From Actinomadura meyerae (GTDB lineage Bacteria > Actinomycetota > Actinomycetes > Streptosporangiales > Streptosporangiaceae): a DNA stretch of 64,000 nt. The position numbers were made by a program, and so were the translations under genes. Each line of letters opens with the position of its first letter. Position 1 is the first letter of the stretch. Location: assembly GCF_900188445.1 (NCBI RefSeq), contig NZ_FZOR01000019.1, positions 1-64,000 on the forward strand, read 5' to 3'. Below, piece after piece: positions 42,717 through 52,518 of the stretch. The notes below the pieces were generated by a model. It worked only from the letters and a program-made list of their open reading frames with translations, had not been told where the DNA came from and did no database searches.

Positions 42717-43613
42717 TCACATGGCCGGGTTGAGTTCGGCCGTCCGCACCAGCACCAGCGCCGCGAGCAGCGCCAGCGCGAGCACCGGCGCCCCGACGTG
42801 GAACAGCGTGCGCCGGGCCGCGGGAGCGTAGGCGTAGGCGGCGGCGAGCGCCGCGCCCACGACGAGGCCGCCGACGTGGCCCTGCCAGGAGATGCCCGGC
42901 ACCGAGAACGTGATCACCAGGTTGATCACCAGCAGCACCACGATGGGCCCGACCGGCCCGCCCAGCCTGCGGCCGATGACGAAGTAGGCCCCGAACAGTC
43001 CGAAGATCGCGCCGGACGCGCCGACCGCCGAGGCCCCCGGGGCGCCGACCAGGTACAGCAGCACCGATCCGCCGAGGCCGGACAGCAGGTAGAGCGCCAG
43101 GTAGCGCCAGCGCCCGAGCACCTGCTCCAGCGCGGGGCCGACCGCGTACAGCGCCCACATGTTGAACAGGATGTGGGTGATGCCGAACGACCCGCCGCGC
43201 TGGTGCAGGAACATCGTGGTGAAGAGCCGGTACCACTCGCCCTGCGCGACACCGCCGACATGGCCGTCCGGCAGGACGCCCTGGCCGAGCATCATGAAAT
43301 CCCACACGACCGCCCACGACGACAGCTCGGCGACGTAGGCCGCCAGGCACGCGCCGATGAGCGTGTACGTGACGACCGGCACCGCCGACGCCGGGGCCCG
43401 CCCGCCGAGGACCGTCCGGGGCACCGCCCTGCGGACGCCCTGGTTGCCCTCGGCGACGCACTCCACGCACTGGTGCCCGACCGCCGCGTCCCGCATGCAG
43501 TCGGGGCAGATGTAGCGGTCGCACCTGGTGCAGCGCACATACGTCTCCCGCCCCGGATGCCGGTAGCAGGTCGGCACCGAGGTCTCGGGGGCGGGACTGT
43601 GGTCTGTGCTCAT
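42717..43613 (-). CDS. Rhomboid-family intramembrane serine protease
   Basis: A 298-residue protein. The N-terminus is a B-box/zinc-ribbon-like segment with CYRHPGRETYVRCTRCDRYICPDC and HQCVEC. The rhomboid domain has WYRLFTTMFLHQ, HILFNMWALYAVGPALE, the catalytic Ser in GASGAIFGLFGAYF and His in WQGHVGGLVVG. Substrates are unknown. Related genes occur near crgA and ppiA in many actinobacteria. The ATG at 43613 gives the complete zinc-binding part. Confidence 0.94.
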   Translation of the reverse strand: MSTDHSPAPETSVPTCYRHPGRETYVRCTRCDRYICPDCMRDAAVGHQCVECVAEGNQGVRRAVPRTVLGGRAPASAVPVVTYTLIGACLAAYVAELSSWAVVWDFMMLGQGVLPDGHVGGVAQGEWYRLFTTMFLHQRGGSFGITHILFNMWALYAVGPALEQVLGRWRYLALYLLSGLGGSVLLYLVGAPGASAVGASGAIFGLFGAYFVIGRRLGGPVGPIVVLLVINLVITFSVPGISWQGHVGGLVVGAALAAAYAYAPAARRTLFHVGAPVLALALLAALVLVRTAELNPAM

Positions 43614-43671
43614 CTGGGCTCCGTGGCAGGTGCGGGTGCCCGCGTCGCGGGGTCTCTACCTCTAGAGACGA

Positions 43672-44196
43672 TTAACGGCGTTCGATCGTCACCGATTCCA
43701 GCACGACGTCGGTGAGCGGGCGGTCCCCGCGGTCGGTCGGCACCTTGCCGATCCGGTCGACGACGTCCGTCCCCTCGATGACCTTGCCGAAGATGGTGTG
43801 CCGGCCGGTCAGGTGCTGGGTCTGCGCGACGCTCAGCGTGATGAAGAACTGGGAGCCGTTGGTGCCGGGCCCGGCGTTCGCCATCGCCAGCAGGTACGGG
43901 CGGTTGAACTTCAGGTCGGGGTGGAACTCGTCCTTGAACTGGTAGCCGGGACCGCCGGTGCCGGTGCCGAGCGGGTCGCCGCCCTGCAGCATGAACTGGT
44001 CGATGACGCGGTGGAACTTCGTCCCGTTGTAGAGCGGCTGCTGCGTCTGCTGCCCCGTCCGCGGGTCGGTCCACGTACGGGTGCCCTCCGCCAGCTCGAC
44101 GAAGTTCGCCACGGTCTCGGGCGCGTGCTCCGGGTAGAGCTGGATCACGATCTTGCCGAGCGACGTGTTGAGCGTCGCGAAGATCTCGTTGGCCAC
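43672..44196 (-). CDS. ppiA: Peptidyl-prolyl cis-trans isomerase (cyclophilin)
   Basis: A 174-residue cytoplasmic cyclophilin: VANFVELAEG, FHRVIDQFMLQGGDP, LLAMANAGPGTNGSQFFIT and HTIFGKVIEG. The Trp that binds cyclosporin in eukaryotic CypA is His here (TQHLTGRH), as in many bacterial forms. It lies near crgA and the rhomboid gene, the same neighbourhood as mycobacterial ppiA. Confidence 0.95.
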   Translation of the reverse strand: MANEIFATLNTSLGKIVIQLYPEHAPETVANFVELAEGTRTWTDPRTGQQTQQPLYNGTKFHRVIDQFMLQGGDPLGTGTGGPGYQFKDEFHPDLKFNRPYLLAMANAGPGTNGSQFFITLSVAQTQHLTGRHTIFGKVIEGTDVVDRIGKVPTDRGDRPLTDVVLESVTIERR

Positions 44197-44360
44197 GCTG
44201 GCCGCCTCCTCGTTGGATGGATGTCATGTGCGAGACGTCGAGCGGTCCCGGTCGCCCCCGTTCCGGCTACCCGGGGTGAGCTTCCGGTCACGCGTTCGGG
44301 GTTTACCCTCCGAACGCTGGGAAGGCTGCACGACAGGACCTCGCAAACAGGGAGGTTAGC

Positions 44361-44843
44361 GTGTCCCTAATGATCAGTCTCCGCCGGAAGCCGCAGGAGG
44401 AAGTCCTCTCGCGGCTCGGCCGTGTCCAGGAGGCGGCCCGGCAGGGCGCCGAGATGTGTCGGCAGAGTGCCTCCGGCACGGCGGAGCGGATCGCGCCCGC
44501 CGCGCAGGAGCGTGTCATGCTCGTCCGCGGCTGGAGCGCACCGAGGCTCCGGCAGGCGGCCCGGTACGTTGAGTCCGGGCTCGCACCGCGGGTGAGCACG
44601 TTCTTGAGCGATGTCGCCGGACGGGTGGAGCCGCCGCGGCGGTCCGGTCCCGGCCGCGGCATGCTCATGGCGATGATGGGCGCCGTCGCCGTCGTCGGCG
44701 CGGCCGGTGTGGTCGCGACGCGGCGCGGCGTCATCCGCGACATGACCAAGGGTTCCGGAGAGCACGCGGAGGACGCCACATCGGCCGACTCCATGACGGT
44801 CTCCGGCGCCGATGTCGACGGTCAGGTGCATTCGCCGCACTAG
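44361..44843 (+). CDS. Hypothetical protein with amphipathic helices and one TM (DUF5324-like)
   Basis: A 160-residue protein: an alanine/arginine-rich amphipathic N-terminal half (VLSRLGRVQEAARQGAEMC) and one transmembrane helix (GMLMAMMGAVAVVGAAGVVATRR), then an acidic tail. Layout and position (next to cyclophilin and crgA) resemble the actinomycete DUF5324 family, but I am not certain of membership. The GTG at 44361 has GGAGG five bases upstream. It is divergent from ppiA. Confidence 0.7.
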   Translation: MSLMISLRRKPQEEVLSRLGRVQEAARQGAEMCRQSASGTAERIAPAAQERVMLVRGWSAPRLRQAARYVESGLAPRVSTFLSDVAGRVEPPRRSGPGRGMLMAMMGAVAVVGAAGVVATRRGVIRDMTKGSGEHAEDATSADSMTVSGADVDGQVHSPH

Positions 44844-44857
44844 CACGAGCGCGCACG

Positions 44858-44892
44858 GGAGGGCCCGGCGGCCACCGGCCGCCGGGCCCTCC
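44858..44892. terminator. Strong terminator hairpin
   Basis: A perfect 16-bp stem (44858-44873 with 44877-44892, starting GGAGGGCCCGGCGGCC) and an ACC loop. It separates the DUF5324-like gene from the acyltransferase gene on the same strand. Confidence 0.85.
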
Positions 44893-44932
44893 GCCGTGCA
44901 CAGCGGTGGCTACCACCCGGTACGGTACCGCC

Positions 44933-45739
44933 ATGTCGCCGAAAGAATCCGCCCGGCGGGCGCTGGCGGCCCGCGCGCGGCTGCGGGCGCGCCAGGGCGT
45001 GCACGTGGCCGTGCACCGCGCCTGGGAATGGGTGCAGCGGCACGGTGAGATCACCCCGCACACCCCCGGCCGGCGCAAGTTCGCCTACCTCGGCGAGGGC
45101 GCCTGCATCGGCTTCCCCGTCGGCTCGATCTACGGCGAGCCGTGGATCTCGATCGGCGACCACACCCTCGTCGGGACGCACGTCACGATCTCCGCGGGGT
45201 TCGTCCCGGGGCTCGACCTCGGCCCGGACGTGATCGTCCGGATCGGCGCGAGCTGCTCCCTCGGCCGCGGCACCCACATCGTCGGGCACCAGTCCATCGA
45301 GATCGGCGACGACGTCTTCACCGGGCCGAACGTCTACATCACCGACCAGAACCACACCTACGGCGACCTGCACACGCCGATCGGCCGGCAGTGGCCGGAG
45401 AACAACCCGGTGGTCATCGGCGACGGCTGCTGGATCGGCACCGGCGCGATCATCCTGCCCGGCACCCGCCTCGGCCGGAACGTCGCCGTCGCGGGCGGCG
45501 CCGTCGTCCGCGGCGAGTTCCCCGACCACTCGGTCATCGGCGGCGTCCCCGCGAAGGTCCTGCGCAGCCACGACAAGGAGAACGGCTGGCAGCCGCCGCT
45601 GCGCAACGACCCGCTGATGTCGCTGGACGAGCTGGCCGCCCTCTCCGTGGACGGCCTGGAGGGCCTGCAGATCCTCCAGGACAGGCTCCGCGAGGAGGCC
45701 GCCGCCCGGACCGACCCCCTCCAGGAGGAGGCGGGCTGA
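44933..45739 (+). CDS. Hexapeptide-repeat acyltransferase
   Basis: A 268-residue left-handed beta-helix transferase of the acetyltransferase type. Hexad-type turns are visible in VGTHVTISAGFVPG, GDDVFTGPNVYITDQNHTY, GDGCWIGTGAIILPGTRLGRN and HSVIGGVPAKVLRSHD; the His in DQNHTYGD is the usual acid/base position. It likely acetylates a sugar or small molecule. The N-terminus is a basic helix (RRALAARARLRARQGV). It is a single gene between two terminators. Confidence 0.88.
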   Translation: MSPKESARRALAARARLRARQGVHVAVHRAWEWVQRHGEITPHTPGRRKFAYLGEGACIGFPVGSIYGEPWISIGDHTLVGTHVTISAGFVPGLDLGPDVIVRIGASCSLGRGTHIVGHQSIEIGDDVFTGPNVYITDQNHTYGDLHTPIGRQWPENNPVVIGDGCWIGTGAIILPGTRLGRNVAVAGGAVVRGEFPDHSVIGGVPAKVLRSHDKENGWQPPLRNDPLMSLDELAALSVDGLEGLQILQDRLREEAAARTDPLQEEAG

Positions 45740-45833
45740 CCCCGGCGCACCGTTCGATGCGGCCGCGCCGCGCGAGAGGTGCCCGGACACGGCGAACGGT
45801 GCTTGGAAACGGCGACCGGTGCCGTACGACTGC

Positions 45834-45864
45834 GAAGGCCCCGCCCGGAATGGGCGGGGCCTTC
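45834..45864 (+). terminator. Rho-independent terminator
   Basis: GAAGGCCCCGCCC (45834-45846), loop GGAAT, perfect complement at 45852-45864, then TTTGT. It ends the acyltransferase transcript and probably the convergent helicase transcript too. Upstream, a 20-bp imperfect duplication with GGTGC and ACGGCGA cores lies at about 45779-45818. Confidence 0.88.
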
Positions 45865-45904
45865 TTTGTCACGTCAGTTCCGCGTCACGCCGGTTCCGCG
45901 TGGG

Positions 45905-47386
<1,482 letters not shown>

Positions 47387-47775
47387 GCATTACCTTCCGA
47401 GAGGGGGGCACGTCTCGGGAGGCACCACGATGTTGCGCGGCCTGCAAGGACGAGCCTGACGCCGGGGGCGCCGAAGAGTGATTCGTAGAGTCTAACGTCG
47501 CCGGAGGACATCCTTATGCCCCGTCCCGGCGGGAACATGCGGCGGCGCCGCCTCAGCAGGCGCAGGCGGGACCCGTCACGGGCCCCGTCGCGGGGCCGGT
47601 CGAGGGGCCGGTCGCGGGGCCTGTGGAGGGGCCCGTCGAGGGGTTTGCCACGGGGGCCGTCAGCGGGTCGGCCGAGCTTCGCGAACTCCAGCGCCGCCTT
47701 CTGCGGGCCGTTGCAGCCGGGCCCCAGCAGTGGACGACGACGGTGGCGGCCAGGTGAGGCGGCTATGTGAGGCGG
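47387..47775. other. Intergenic region with low-complexity repeats
   Basis: It carries the helicase promoter side and a run of about 12-bp imperfect repeats of GTCGMGGGGCCG type (47578-47645). Frames across it are Arg/Gly/Pro-rich and not convincing genes. The right end holds the 13-bp repeats of the phosphatase gene tail. Confidence 0.6.
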
Positions 47776-47778
47776 CTA
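47753..47778. repeat. 13-bp repeat anchored on a stop codon
   Basis: Two 13-bp units (47753-47765 and 47766-47778) of type GGTGAGGCGGCTA, the second ending with the complement of the phosphatase TAG stop. The last 13 coding bases of the gene match the unit at 10 of 13 positions, so the gene end looks like the parent copy. Confidence 0.7.
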
Positions 47779-48300
47779 GGTGAGGTCGCCGTCTTCGGTG
47801 AGGCTGCCGAGGCCGGTCAGGAGCCGCGCCACGTCCAGTCCGGTCGTCAGGTAGTCGACGAACGTCTGGTTGTTGAGCGCCCACTTCGACCTGCGGTAGC
47901 GGACGAGGAAGATCGCGTCGTCCGCCGGGTACCCCATCTCGATGAGGGTCTGCGCGACGACGAGCCCGGACCGGTTGTAGCCGGAATGGCACCGGACGAG
48001 CACCCGCCGGCCGCGCCGCACCGCGCGCACCGCCACCTCGGCGAGGCGGGAGACCGCCTCCAGCTGCGCGGCGGTCAGCAGCCCGTCCGGCATCGCCTCG
48101 TAGTGGTGCTCGACGTGGGCGGGCGGCCCGTGCCCGTCCTTGCGGTACAGGCTGATGACGACGTCGAACTCGTCCGACACGACCGCGGGGGCCCGCTCAC
48201 CGGTGGGCTCGGTGGAGAAGTGCCCGCCCATCCACAGCCCGGGGACGATCTCGTTCCACGGCTGCCCCGCGTCCGGCGTCCTACCGCCCTTGATGCGCAT
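47776..48300 (-). CDS. Dual-specificity/tyrosine phosphatase-like protein
   Basis: A 174-residue protein with the CX5R signature RCHSGYNRSG: the cysteine, P-loop and arginine are present, but the residue before Cys is Arg rather than the usual His. WNEIVPGLWMGG at the N-terminus and PADDAIFLVRYRRSKWALNNQTF are like dual-specificity phosphatases. It may dephosphorylate proteins, RNA caps or inositol phosphates; the substrate is unknown. It is followed (minus strand upstream) by a small gene of unknown function at 145 bp. Confidence 0.85.
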   Translation of the reverse strand: MRIKGGRTPDAGQPWNEIVPGLWMGGHFSTEPTGERAPAVVSDEFDVVISLYRKDGHGPPAHVEHHYEAMPDGLLTAAQLEAVSRLAEVAVRAVRRGRRVLVRCHSGYNRSGLVVAQTLIEMGYPADDAIFLVRYRRSKWALNNQTFVDYLTTGLDVARLLTGLGSLTEDGDLT

Positions 48301-48386
48301 GGTCCCGCCTCAGGCCGAAGTACGCGCCCTCCGGCCGAAGGTGCGCGTCGCGCCCGGACAGGAGTCTAGGCGCGACACCGGACGCC

Positions 48387-48447
48387 GTCAGCGATTTCGG
48401 GTGGTGTCGGCGGTTTCGGGTGGCGTCAGCGGTTTCGGGTGGCGTCA
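48387..48447. repeat. 19-bp tandem array starting at a stop codon
   Basis: Three 19-bp units (48387-48405, 48406-48424, 48425-48443) with core GTTTCGGGTGGC follow the stop of the small minus-strand gene. Read on the minus strand, the units end in TGA (one in CGA), and the last 19 coding bases match the unit at 13 of 19 positions. Confidence 0.85.
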
Positions 48448-48714
48448 GCGCGACCGGGCGGGGACGGGGGCCTGGACGTCGATCTCCCGCCCCATGACGA
48501 CGACCATCTCGTTGAAGGCGGTGACGCCGTAGCGGCTGCGCAGGGCGGGGTAGACGTTCTTGCGGGCGGCCTCCTTGAGCATCCAGGTGAGGTCCGTGTG
48601 CGCCACCCGCTCGCCGCGGGCGAGCCGGTCGTGCGCCTCCCGGGTCACCCGGAGCAGTTCCGGATGGCCCGCCGACTCGGAAAGGATCATGCGCGTCGCG
48701 TCGCTGAGGTCCAT
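48445..48714 (-). CDS. Small hypothetical protein
   Basis: An 89-residue, probably helical cytoplasmic protein: LSDATRMILSESAGHPELLRVTREAHDRLARGERV (in parts), then TWMLKEAARKNVYPALRSRYGVTAFNEMVVVMGREID. I do not recognise the family, but the composition is protein-like. Its start codon lies inside a 14-bp direct duplication (48707-48734) and its stop at the edge of a 19-bp array, so both ends of the gene are bounded by duplications. Confidence 0.7.
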   Translation of the reverse strand: MDLSDATRMILSESAGHPELLRVTREAHDRLARGERVAHTDLTWMLKEAARKNVYPALRSRYGVTAFNEMVVVMGREIDVQAPVPARSR

Positions 48715-48762
48715 GCCGCGAAGTCCATGCCGCGCAGTCTAGGCGGCGCAGTCTAGGCGGCG
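48707..48762. repeat. Two adjacent 14-bp direct duplications
   Basis: AGGTCCATGCCGCG/AAGTCCATGCCGCG (48707-48734) spans the start codon of the small minus-strand gene; CAGTCTAGGCGGCG occurs twice next to it (48735-48748, 48749-48762). The extra ATG created by the first duplication is out of frame. The rest of 48763-49020 shows no gene or strong motif. Confidence 0.85.
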
Positions 48763-49020
48763 CCGGCGCGCGGACGGGGCGTCCGGCGGGATTTCCAGGC
48801 GGCCGGTTCGGCGTTTCGGACGCCCGGCGGAATGGAGCCTTTGGCAATGCCTGCCTAATTCTCCGAATACCCGCACGTCGGCGGAATCGGGGCCTTCCAG
48901 AGCCGGTCGAGCGTGGTTACGATCACGCTGCGCGTCCGGCGCCGAGTGCCGTGTGCTCCCGGGTGCTCGCAGGTGCCGGCGCGGCTCCCCGCCGCTCTCA
49001 CCCCGAGAGGACCCCCCGCC

Positions 49021-49872
49021 GTGCCAAGACGCATTCTGGGCGTGCTCACCGCCGCCCTCATCGGGACCGGAACGCTCACCGCCGCGGCGTCCGCCGCGTC
49101 CGCCGCCGCGCCCGCGGCCCCGGCGCCGCCGAGGGCCGCCGTCGACTTCACCGGGATCGTCGCGCTCAGCAACTGCTCCGGCTCGCTGGTGCGCACGCCG
49201 AACGCCGCCGACGGCGACCCGGCGCTCGTGCTCACGAACGGCCACTGCTACGAGGGCGGCATGCCGTCCGCCGGGCAGGTCATCACGAACCGGTCGTCCA
49301 GCCGGACGTTCACGCTGCTGAACTCCAGCGGGACGGGCTCGCTCGGCACCCTGCGCGCGTCCAGGGTGCTGTACGCGACCATGACGGACACGGACGTGAC
49401 CCTGTACCGGCTCAACCGGAGCTACGCCAGCATCCGGCAGACGTACGGCACGCCCGCTCTGGAGCTGTCGCTCCAGCACCCTGCCGCCGGCACCGACCTG
49501 CGCGTGGTCTCCGGCTACTGGAGGCGCATGTACTCGTGCAGCCTCGACGGGTTCGCCTACCGCCTCCGTGAGAGCCAGTGGACGTGGAAGGACTCCGTCC
49601 GCTACACGTCCGAGTGCAACGTGATCGGCGGGACCTCGGGGTCGCCCGTCATCGACGCGGCGTCCGGTGACGTCATCGCGGTGAACAACACCATCAACGA
49701 GGACGGCGGCCGCTGCACGCTGAACAACCCGTGCGAGGTCGACCAGTCCGGCACCATCACGGTGCGCCCGCACATCGGGTACGCGCAGCAGACCTACACC
49801 CTGGCCGCCTGCATCGCCCCCGGCAGCATCATCGACTTCAACCGGCCCGGGTGCCTGGTGCCCCGCGGCTGA
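49021..49872 (+). CDS. Secreted trypsin-like serine protease
   Basis: A 283-residue exported protease. Signal peptide: RRILGVLTAALIGTGTLTAAASAAS followed by AAAPA. Catalytic triad: His in VLTNGHCYEG, Asp in TMTDTDVTLYRL and Ser in GGTSGSPVID. Cysteines around the His and in YSCSLDGF/SECNVIGG suit disulfides. The GTG at 49021 was chosen because it starts the signal peptide; the upstream frame is Arg/Pro-rich. It stands alone. Confidence 0.92.
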   Translation: MPRRILGVLTAALIGTGTLTAAASAASAAAPAAPAPPRAAVDFTGIVALSNCSGSLVRTPNAADGDPALVLTNGHCYEGGMPSAGQVITNRSSSRTFTLLNSSGTGSLGTLRASRVLYATMTDTDVTLYRLNRSYASIRQTYGTPALELSLQHPAAGTDLRVVSGYWRRMYSCSLDGFAYRLRESQWTWKDSVRYTSECNVIGGTSGSPVIDAASGDVIAVNNTINEDGGRCTLNNPCEVDQSGTITVRPHIGYAQQTYTLAACIAPGSIIDFNRPGCLVPRG

Positions 49873-50186
49873 CCCCCGGCACGGGCCGCCGCAGGCCCGC
49901 GCGCTCTCCCACCTCTCGCCGCCGCCTTCTCCGCGAGCCCGCGGCCGTCCACCGGCCGCGGGCTCACCGCGCGGGTAGGCGTCCGGTTACGGACAACGAA
50001 GCGGGGATATCCCCCGAATATCGCTGACTCGGCGCCTTCACCCCGAGTCAGGTCGACGAGGGCCGTCCTCGCCCTCGGCTCCGGCATGCCCGCGACGGGC
50101 CCCGGAAGCGTGCGAACCCCCAGGTAAGGGCACGGTTACACCGGCGCGCGCCGGCGACCGGGCGACCGGATGGGTGCTGTCCACAG

Positions 50187-50218
50187 CCCCGAGTTTCGGA
50201 CATGACCGAAACTCGGGG
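50187..50218. terminator. Terminator-like hairpin
   Basis: CCCCGAGTTTCGG (50187-50199), loop ACATGA, perfect 13-bp complement at 50206-50218. It separates the protease gene from the biosynthetic operon. Confidence 0.75.
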
Positions 50219-50320
50219 CCCCGTCGCGCCCCAGCTCACGGGCGTACTCAAAGTCTCTGGCAGTCATTGATCATCCCGATGACCTTTGTTAACGTGCCGA
50301 CCGCGCAGGGCAAACAGCAC

Positions 50321-50431
50321 TCTCACTTATCGTGAGAATACGTTTTCACTGCGTTATCCCGCCACTCCACCGACCCCTCGCCAACCTAACTACCACCGTT
50401 CTTCTAGGTTTCGGCCCGACACAATCGGGCC
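50321..50431 (+). promoter_or_regulatory. Dyads in the leader of the biosynthetic operon
   Basis: TCTCAC-TTATC-GTGAGA (50321-50337) is a good regulator-type dyad. GGCCCGA-CACAA-TCGGGCC (50413-50431) is a 7-bp hairpin 54 bp before the first start codon and could act in the mRNA leader. The DNA around them is AT-rich relative to the genes. Confidence 0.55.
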
Positions 50432-50484
50432 AGCACTCCCTCCTACACCACGACATCAACCAGTCAGGTGAACGGTCTAACTAA

Positions 50485-51870
50485 ATGACAGTCCAGTCTC
50501 AGTCACATCCTGCCAAAGAGCTCCCCGGCGGCACCTTGGGCGAGCGGGTCCGCGCGTTCGCGGGCAGCCCGCTGTTCGGCGGAGACGCCGACGTGCTGCA
50601 CGGGCCCAACCCCTACCGCCGGATGCTCTTCCCCGCCGCGCTGGCCGAGGCGGACTTCGAGCGCCCGCCGGGCGCCGGCGAGTGGCCGGCGCACCGCTCC
50701 CTCGCCGCGCACCGGATGCTCGGTACCTGGTACGAGGCCGAGACGGTGCTGCTGCCCGAGCAGGGCCTGGCCGGCCTGCACGACGACTTCGACCTCTTCT
50801 ACGGCCGCGACCTGCGCGAACTCCGCGAGGGCACGGTCTCGGAGCTGGAACGGTTCGCGTTCGGCTGCCTGGACGAGGCGGTGGACGTCAGCGGCGCCGC
50901 CACCCCCGAGGTGCTGGAGACCTACTTCCGGCACGTGGTGGCCGAGGCCGAGAACGGGTCGTCGCCGGCCCTCACCGCCGTCGCGAACGCCCGCGACCGG
51001 GAGAGCGCCGCGGACCTGTACCTGGTGCAGCTCGCCCTCGACGGGCTCACCGAGGCGTCCGCGATGTCGCGCAACCTCGCCGGCGCCTACGGCCCCGAGC
51101 AGTCCGCCCTGTTCAAGATCTTCATCGATGAATTCGGCTACGGGGTCTACGACGCCAAACACACCACGATCTTCGCCAAAATGCTGCGCAGCCGGTCCAT
51201 GGCGACACATGTGCACGCCTACTGGAACTTCTACCTGACCGGCCCGCTGGCGACGAACAACTACTATTACTACCTGTCCCGTGATCATGCCAAGTTCTTC
51301 CGGTACGCGGGTGCGGTCACCTATGCCGAAGCGGTTTTCGCGCCCGCGTTCGTAGAAATGGTGCAGGTTTTCCGCGGCATATTCGGCGACGCCGTCGATC
51401 TGCATTACTGCGATGAGCACGCGCACATCGACGAGCACCACGGGCGCATCACCCGGGACCAGGTGCTGCTGGCCCTGGCCGAGCGGCACGGCCCGCGCGT
51501 CGTCCCGGAGCTGATGCGCGGCATCGCCGAGGCCCGCCTCATCGGCGGCTGGTTCGAGGACGACACCGCGGCGCAGATCCGCTGGGCCGACGACCTCCCC
51601 CGCCACCGCGACCTCGCGAGGCAGGCCCAGATCACCGGGACGCGCCGGGTCGCGCCGGCGCCCGGGGCCCCGTTCGGCACGCGCGTCCACGACGACGACA
51701 CGGTGCTGGAGATCGAGCGGGGCGAGGCCGAACTGATCACCACGCCGACCGGGCCTCCGGAGCGGCTGGAACGCGGTGACGCCGTCCTGATCCCGGCCGG
51801 CCGGCTCTACGGGGTGAAGCCCGTCGCGGCCGAGACCGCCTGGCTGCTGCACACCGCCGCTCCCGGCTGA
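50485..51870 (+). CDS. Heme-oxygenase-like diiron oxygenase with cupin tail (SznF-like), paralog 1
   Basis: A 461-residue protein with the SznF architecture: N-terminal helical part, central heme-oxygenase-like diiron domain (about residues 150-340), C-terminal cupin (about 395-461). Predicted iron ligands: E190 (LTEAS), E216 (DEFGYG), H226 (AKHTTIF), E282 (YAEAVF), H312, D316, H319 (DEHAHIDEHH). Each is +1 relative to the SznF ligands as I recall them. In SznF this domain hydroxylates both guanidine nitrogens of methylarginine. The cupin has H402 but Tyr442 where a metal His is expected, and no HxH. First gene of the cluster; AGGTGA lies 12 bases before the ATG. Confidence 0.9.
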   Translation: MTVQSQSHPAKELPGGTLGERVRAFAGSPLFGGDADVLHGPNPYRRMLFPAALAEADFERPPGAGEWPAHRSLAAHRMLGTWYEAETVLLPEQGLAGLHDDFDLFYGRDLRELREGTVSELERFAFGCLDEAVDVSGAATPEVLETYFRHVVAEAENGSSPALTAVANARDRESAADLYLVQLALDGLTEASAMSRNLAGAYGPEQSALFKIFIDEFGYGVYDAKHTTIFAKMLRSRSMATHVHAYWNFYLTGPLATNNYYYYLSRDHAKFFRYAGAVTYAEAVFAPAFVEMVQVFRGIFGDAVDLHYCDEHAHIDEHHGRITRDQVLLALAERHGPRVVPELMRGIAEARLIGGWFEDDTAAQIRWADDLPRHRDLARQAQITGTRRVAPAPGAPFGTRVHDDDTVLEIERGEAELITTPTGPPERLERGDAVLIPAGRLYGVKPVAAETAWLLHTAAPG

Positions 51871-52052
51871 TCGTCCCCCCGCCGCGCATGGCGAGGGCGG
51901 TCCCCGCCGTCCCCGCCATGGCTCCCTGCCCGCATGCCTCCCCGCACGCATGCCTCCCCGCCTTCATGTCCCCCTGCCTTCATGTCCCCCTGCCCGCACG
52001 CCCGCGCACGCCCCGTCCGTCCCCGGCGGCGGCCGATCGACACGAGGAGCCC

Positions 52053-52487
52053 ATGGGCCGCGTCATCGTCATGGATCTGAGCCGACACAACACCCTGCTG
52101 GTCGGCCATGACCGCTACTTCGTCCTCCAGTCGGACGGGCGGCCGCTGCTCGTCCACGACTACTGCCCGCACCGGGGAGGGCCGCTGAGCCTGGCCCGCC
52201 TCACCCCGGACGGGCGGCGGCTGAGCTGCCCCTGGCACGGCACGAAGGTCGGGGTCGCCGCGGTCCGGCGCACCTGCCTGCCGATGGTGCGCAGCGGGGA
52301 CGAGGCCGTCGTCGTGCTCCCCGACGACGGCGACGACACACCGGTCTCGGTCATCCACCGCGAGATCCTCGCCAACCTGCCACCGGACACGCCCCCCGCC
52401 GAAACCGCGCCCTGCGCCGCAGGCCCCGCCGAACCCGTACCGGCCGAACCCGTACCGGCCGAACCCGTACTGGACGCGGGCCGATGA
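52053..52487 (+). CDS. Rieske [2Fe-2S] ferredoxin-like protein
   Basis: A 144-residue protein with a Rieske cluster motif: C38-P-H40 in DYCPHRGGPL and C59-P-W-H62 in LSCPWHGTKVG. It is a single-domain protein without an oxygenase subunit, so it is probably the electron donor for the two diiron oxygenases on either side. The ATG at 52053 has GAGGAG upstream. A 15-bp repeat (PAEPV three times) extends the C-terminus. The 182-bp gap before it holds CCCGCATGCCTC-type imperfect repeats. Confidence 0.9.
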   Translation: MGRVIVMDLSRHNTLLVGHDRYFVLQSDGRPLLVHDYCPHRGGPLSLARLTPDGRRLSCPWHGTKVGVAAVRRTCLPMVRSGDEAVVVLPDDGDDTPVSVIHREILANLPPDTPPAETAPCAAGPAEPVPAEPVPAEPVLDAGR

Positions 52488-52518
52488 ACACACCCGTGAG
52501 AACCGAGGAGGCACCGTC

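Larger units (their letters stand above)
49873..50484. other. Spacer and leader before the biosynthetic cluster
   Basis: A 612-bp region without a gene. It contains a strong hairpin at 50187-50218 and, to the right, an AT-richer leader (about 50240-50484) that must hold the promoter of the biosynthetic operon. No RNA gene is recognised. Confidence 0.65.

Noticed and set aside
47516..47770. 84-codon Arg/Ser/Gly-rich frame
   Set aside because: It consists of imperfect 12-bp DNA repeats and has no recognisable protein features.
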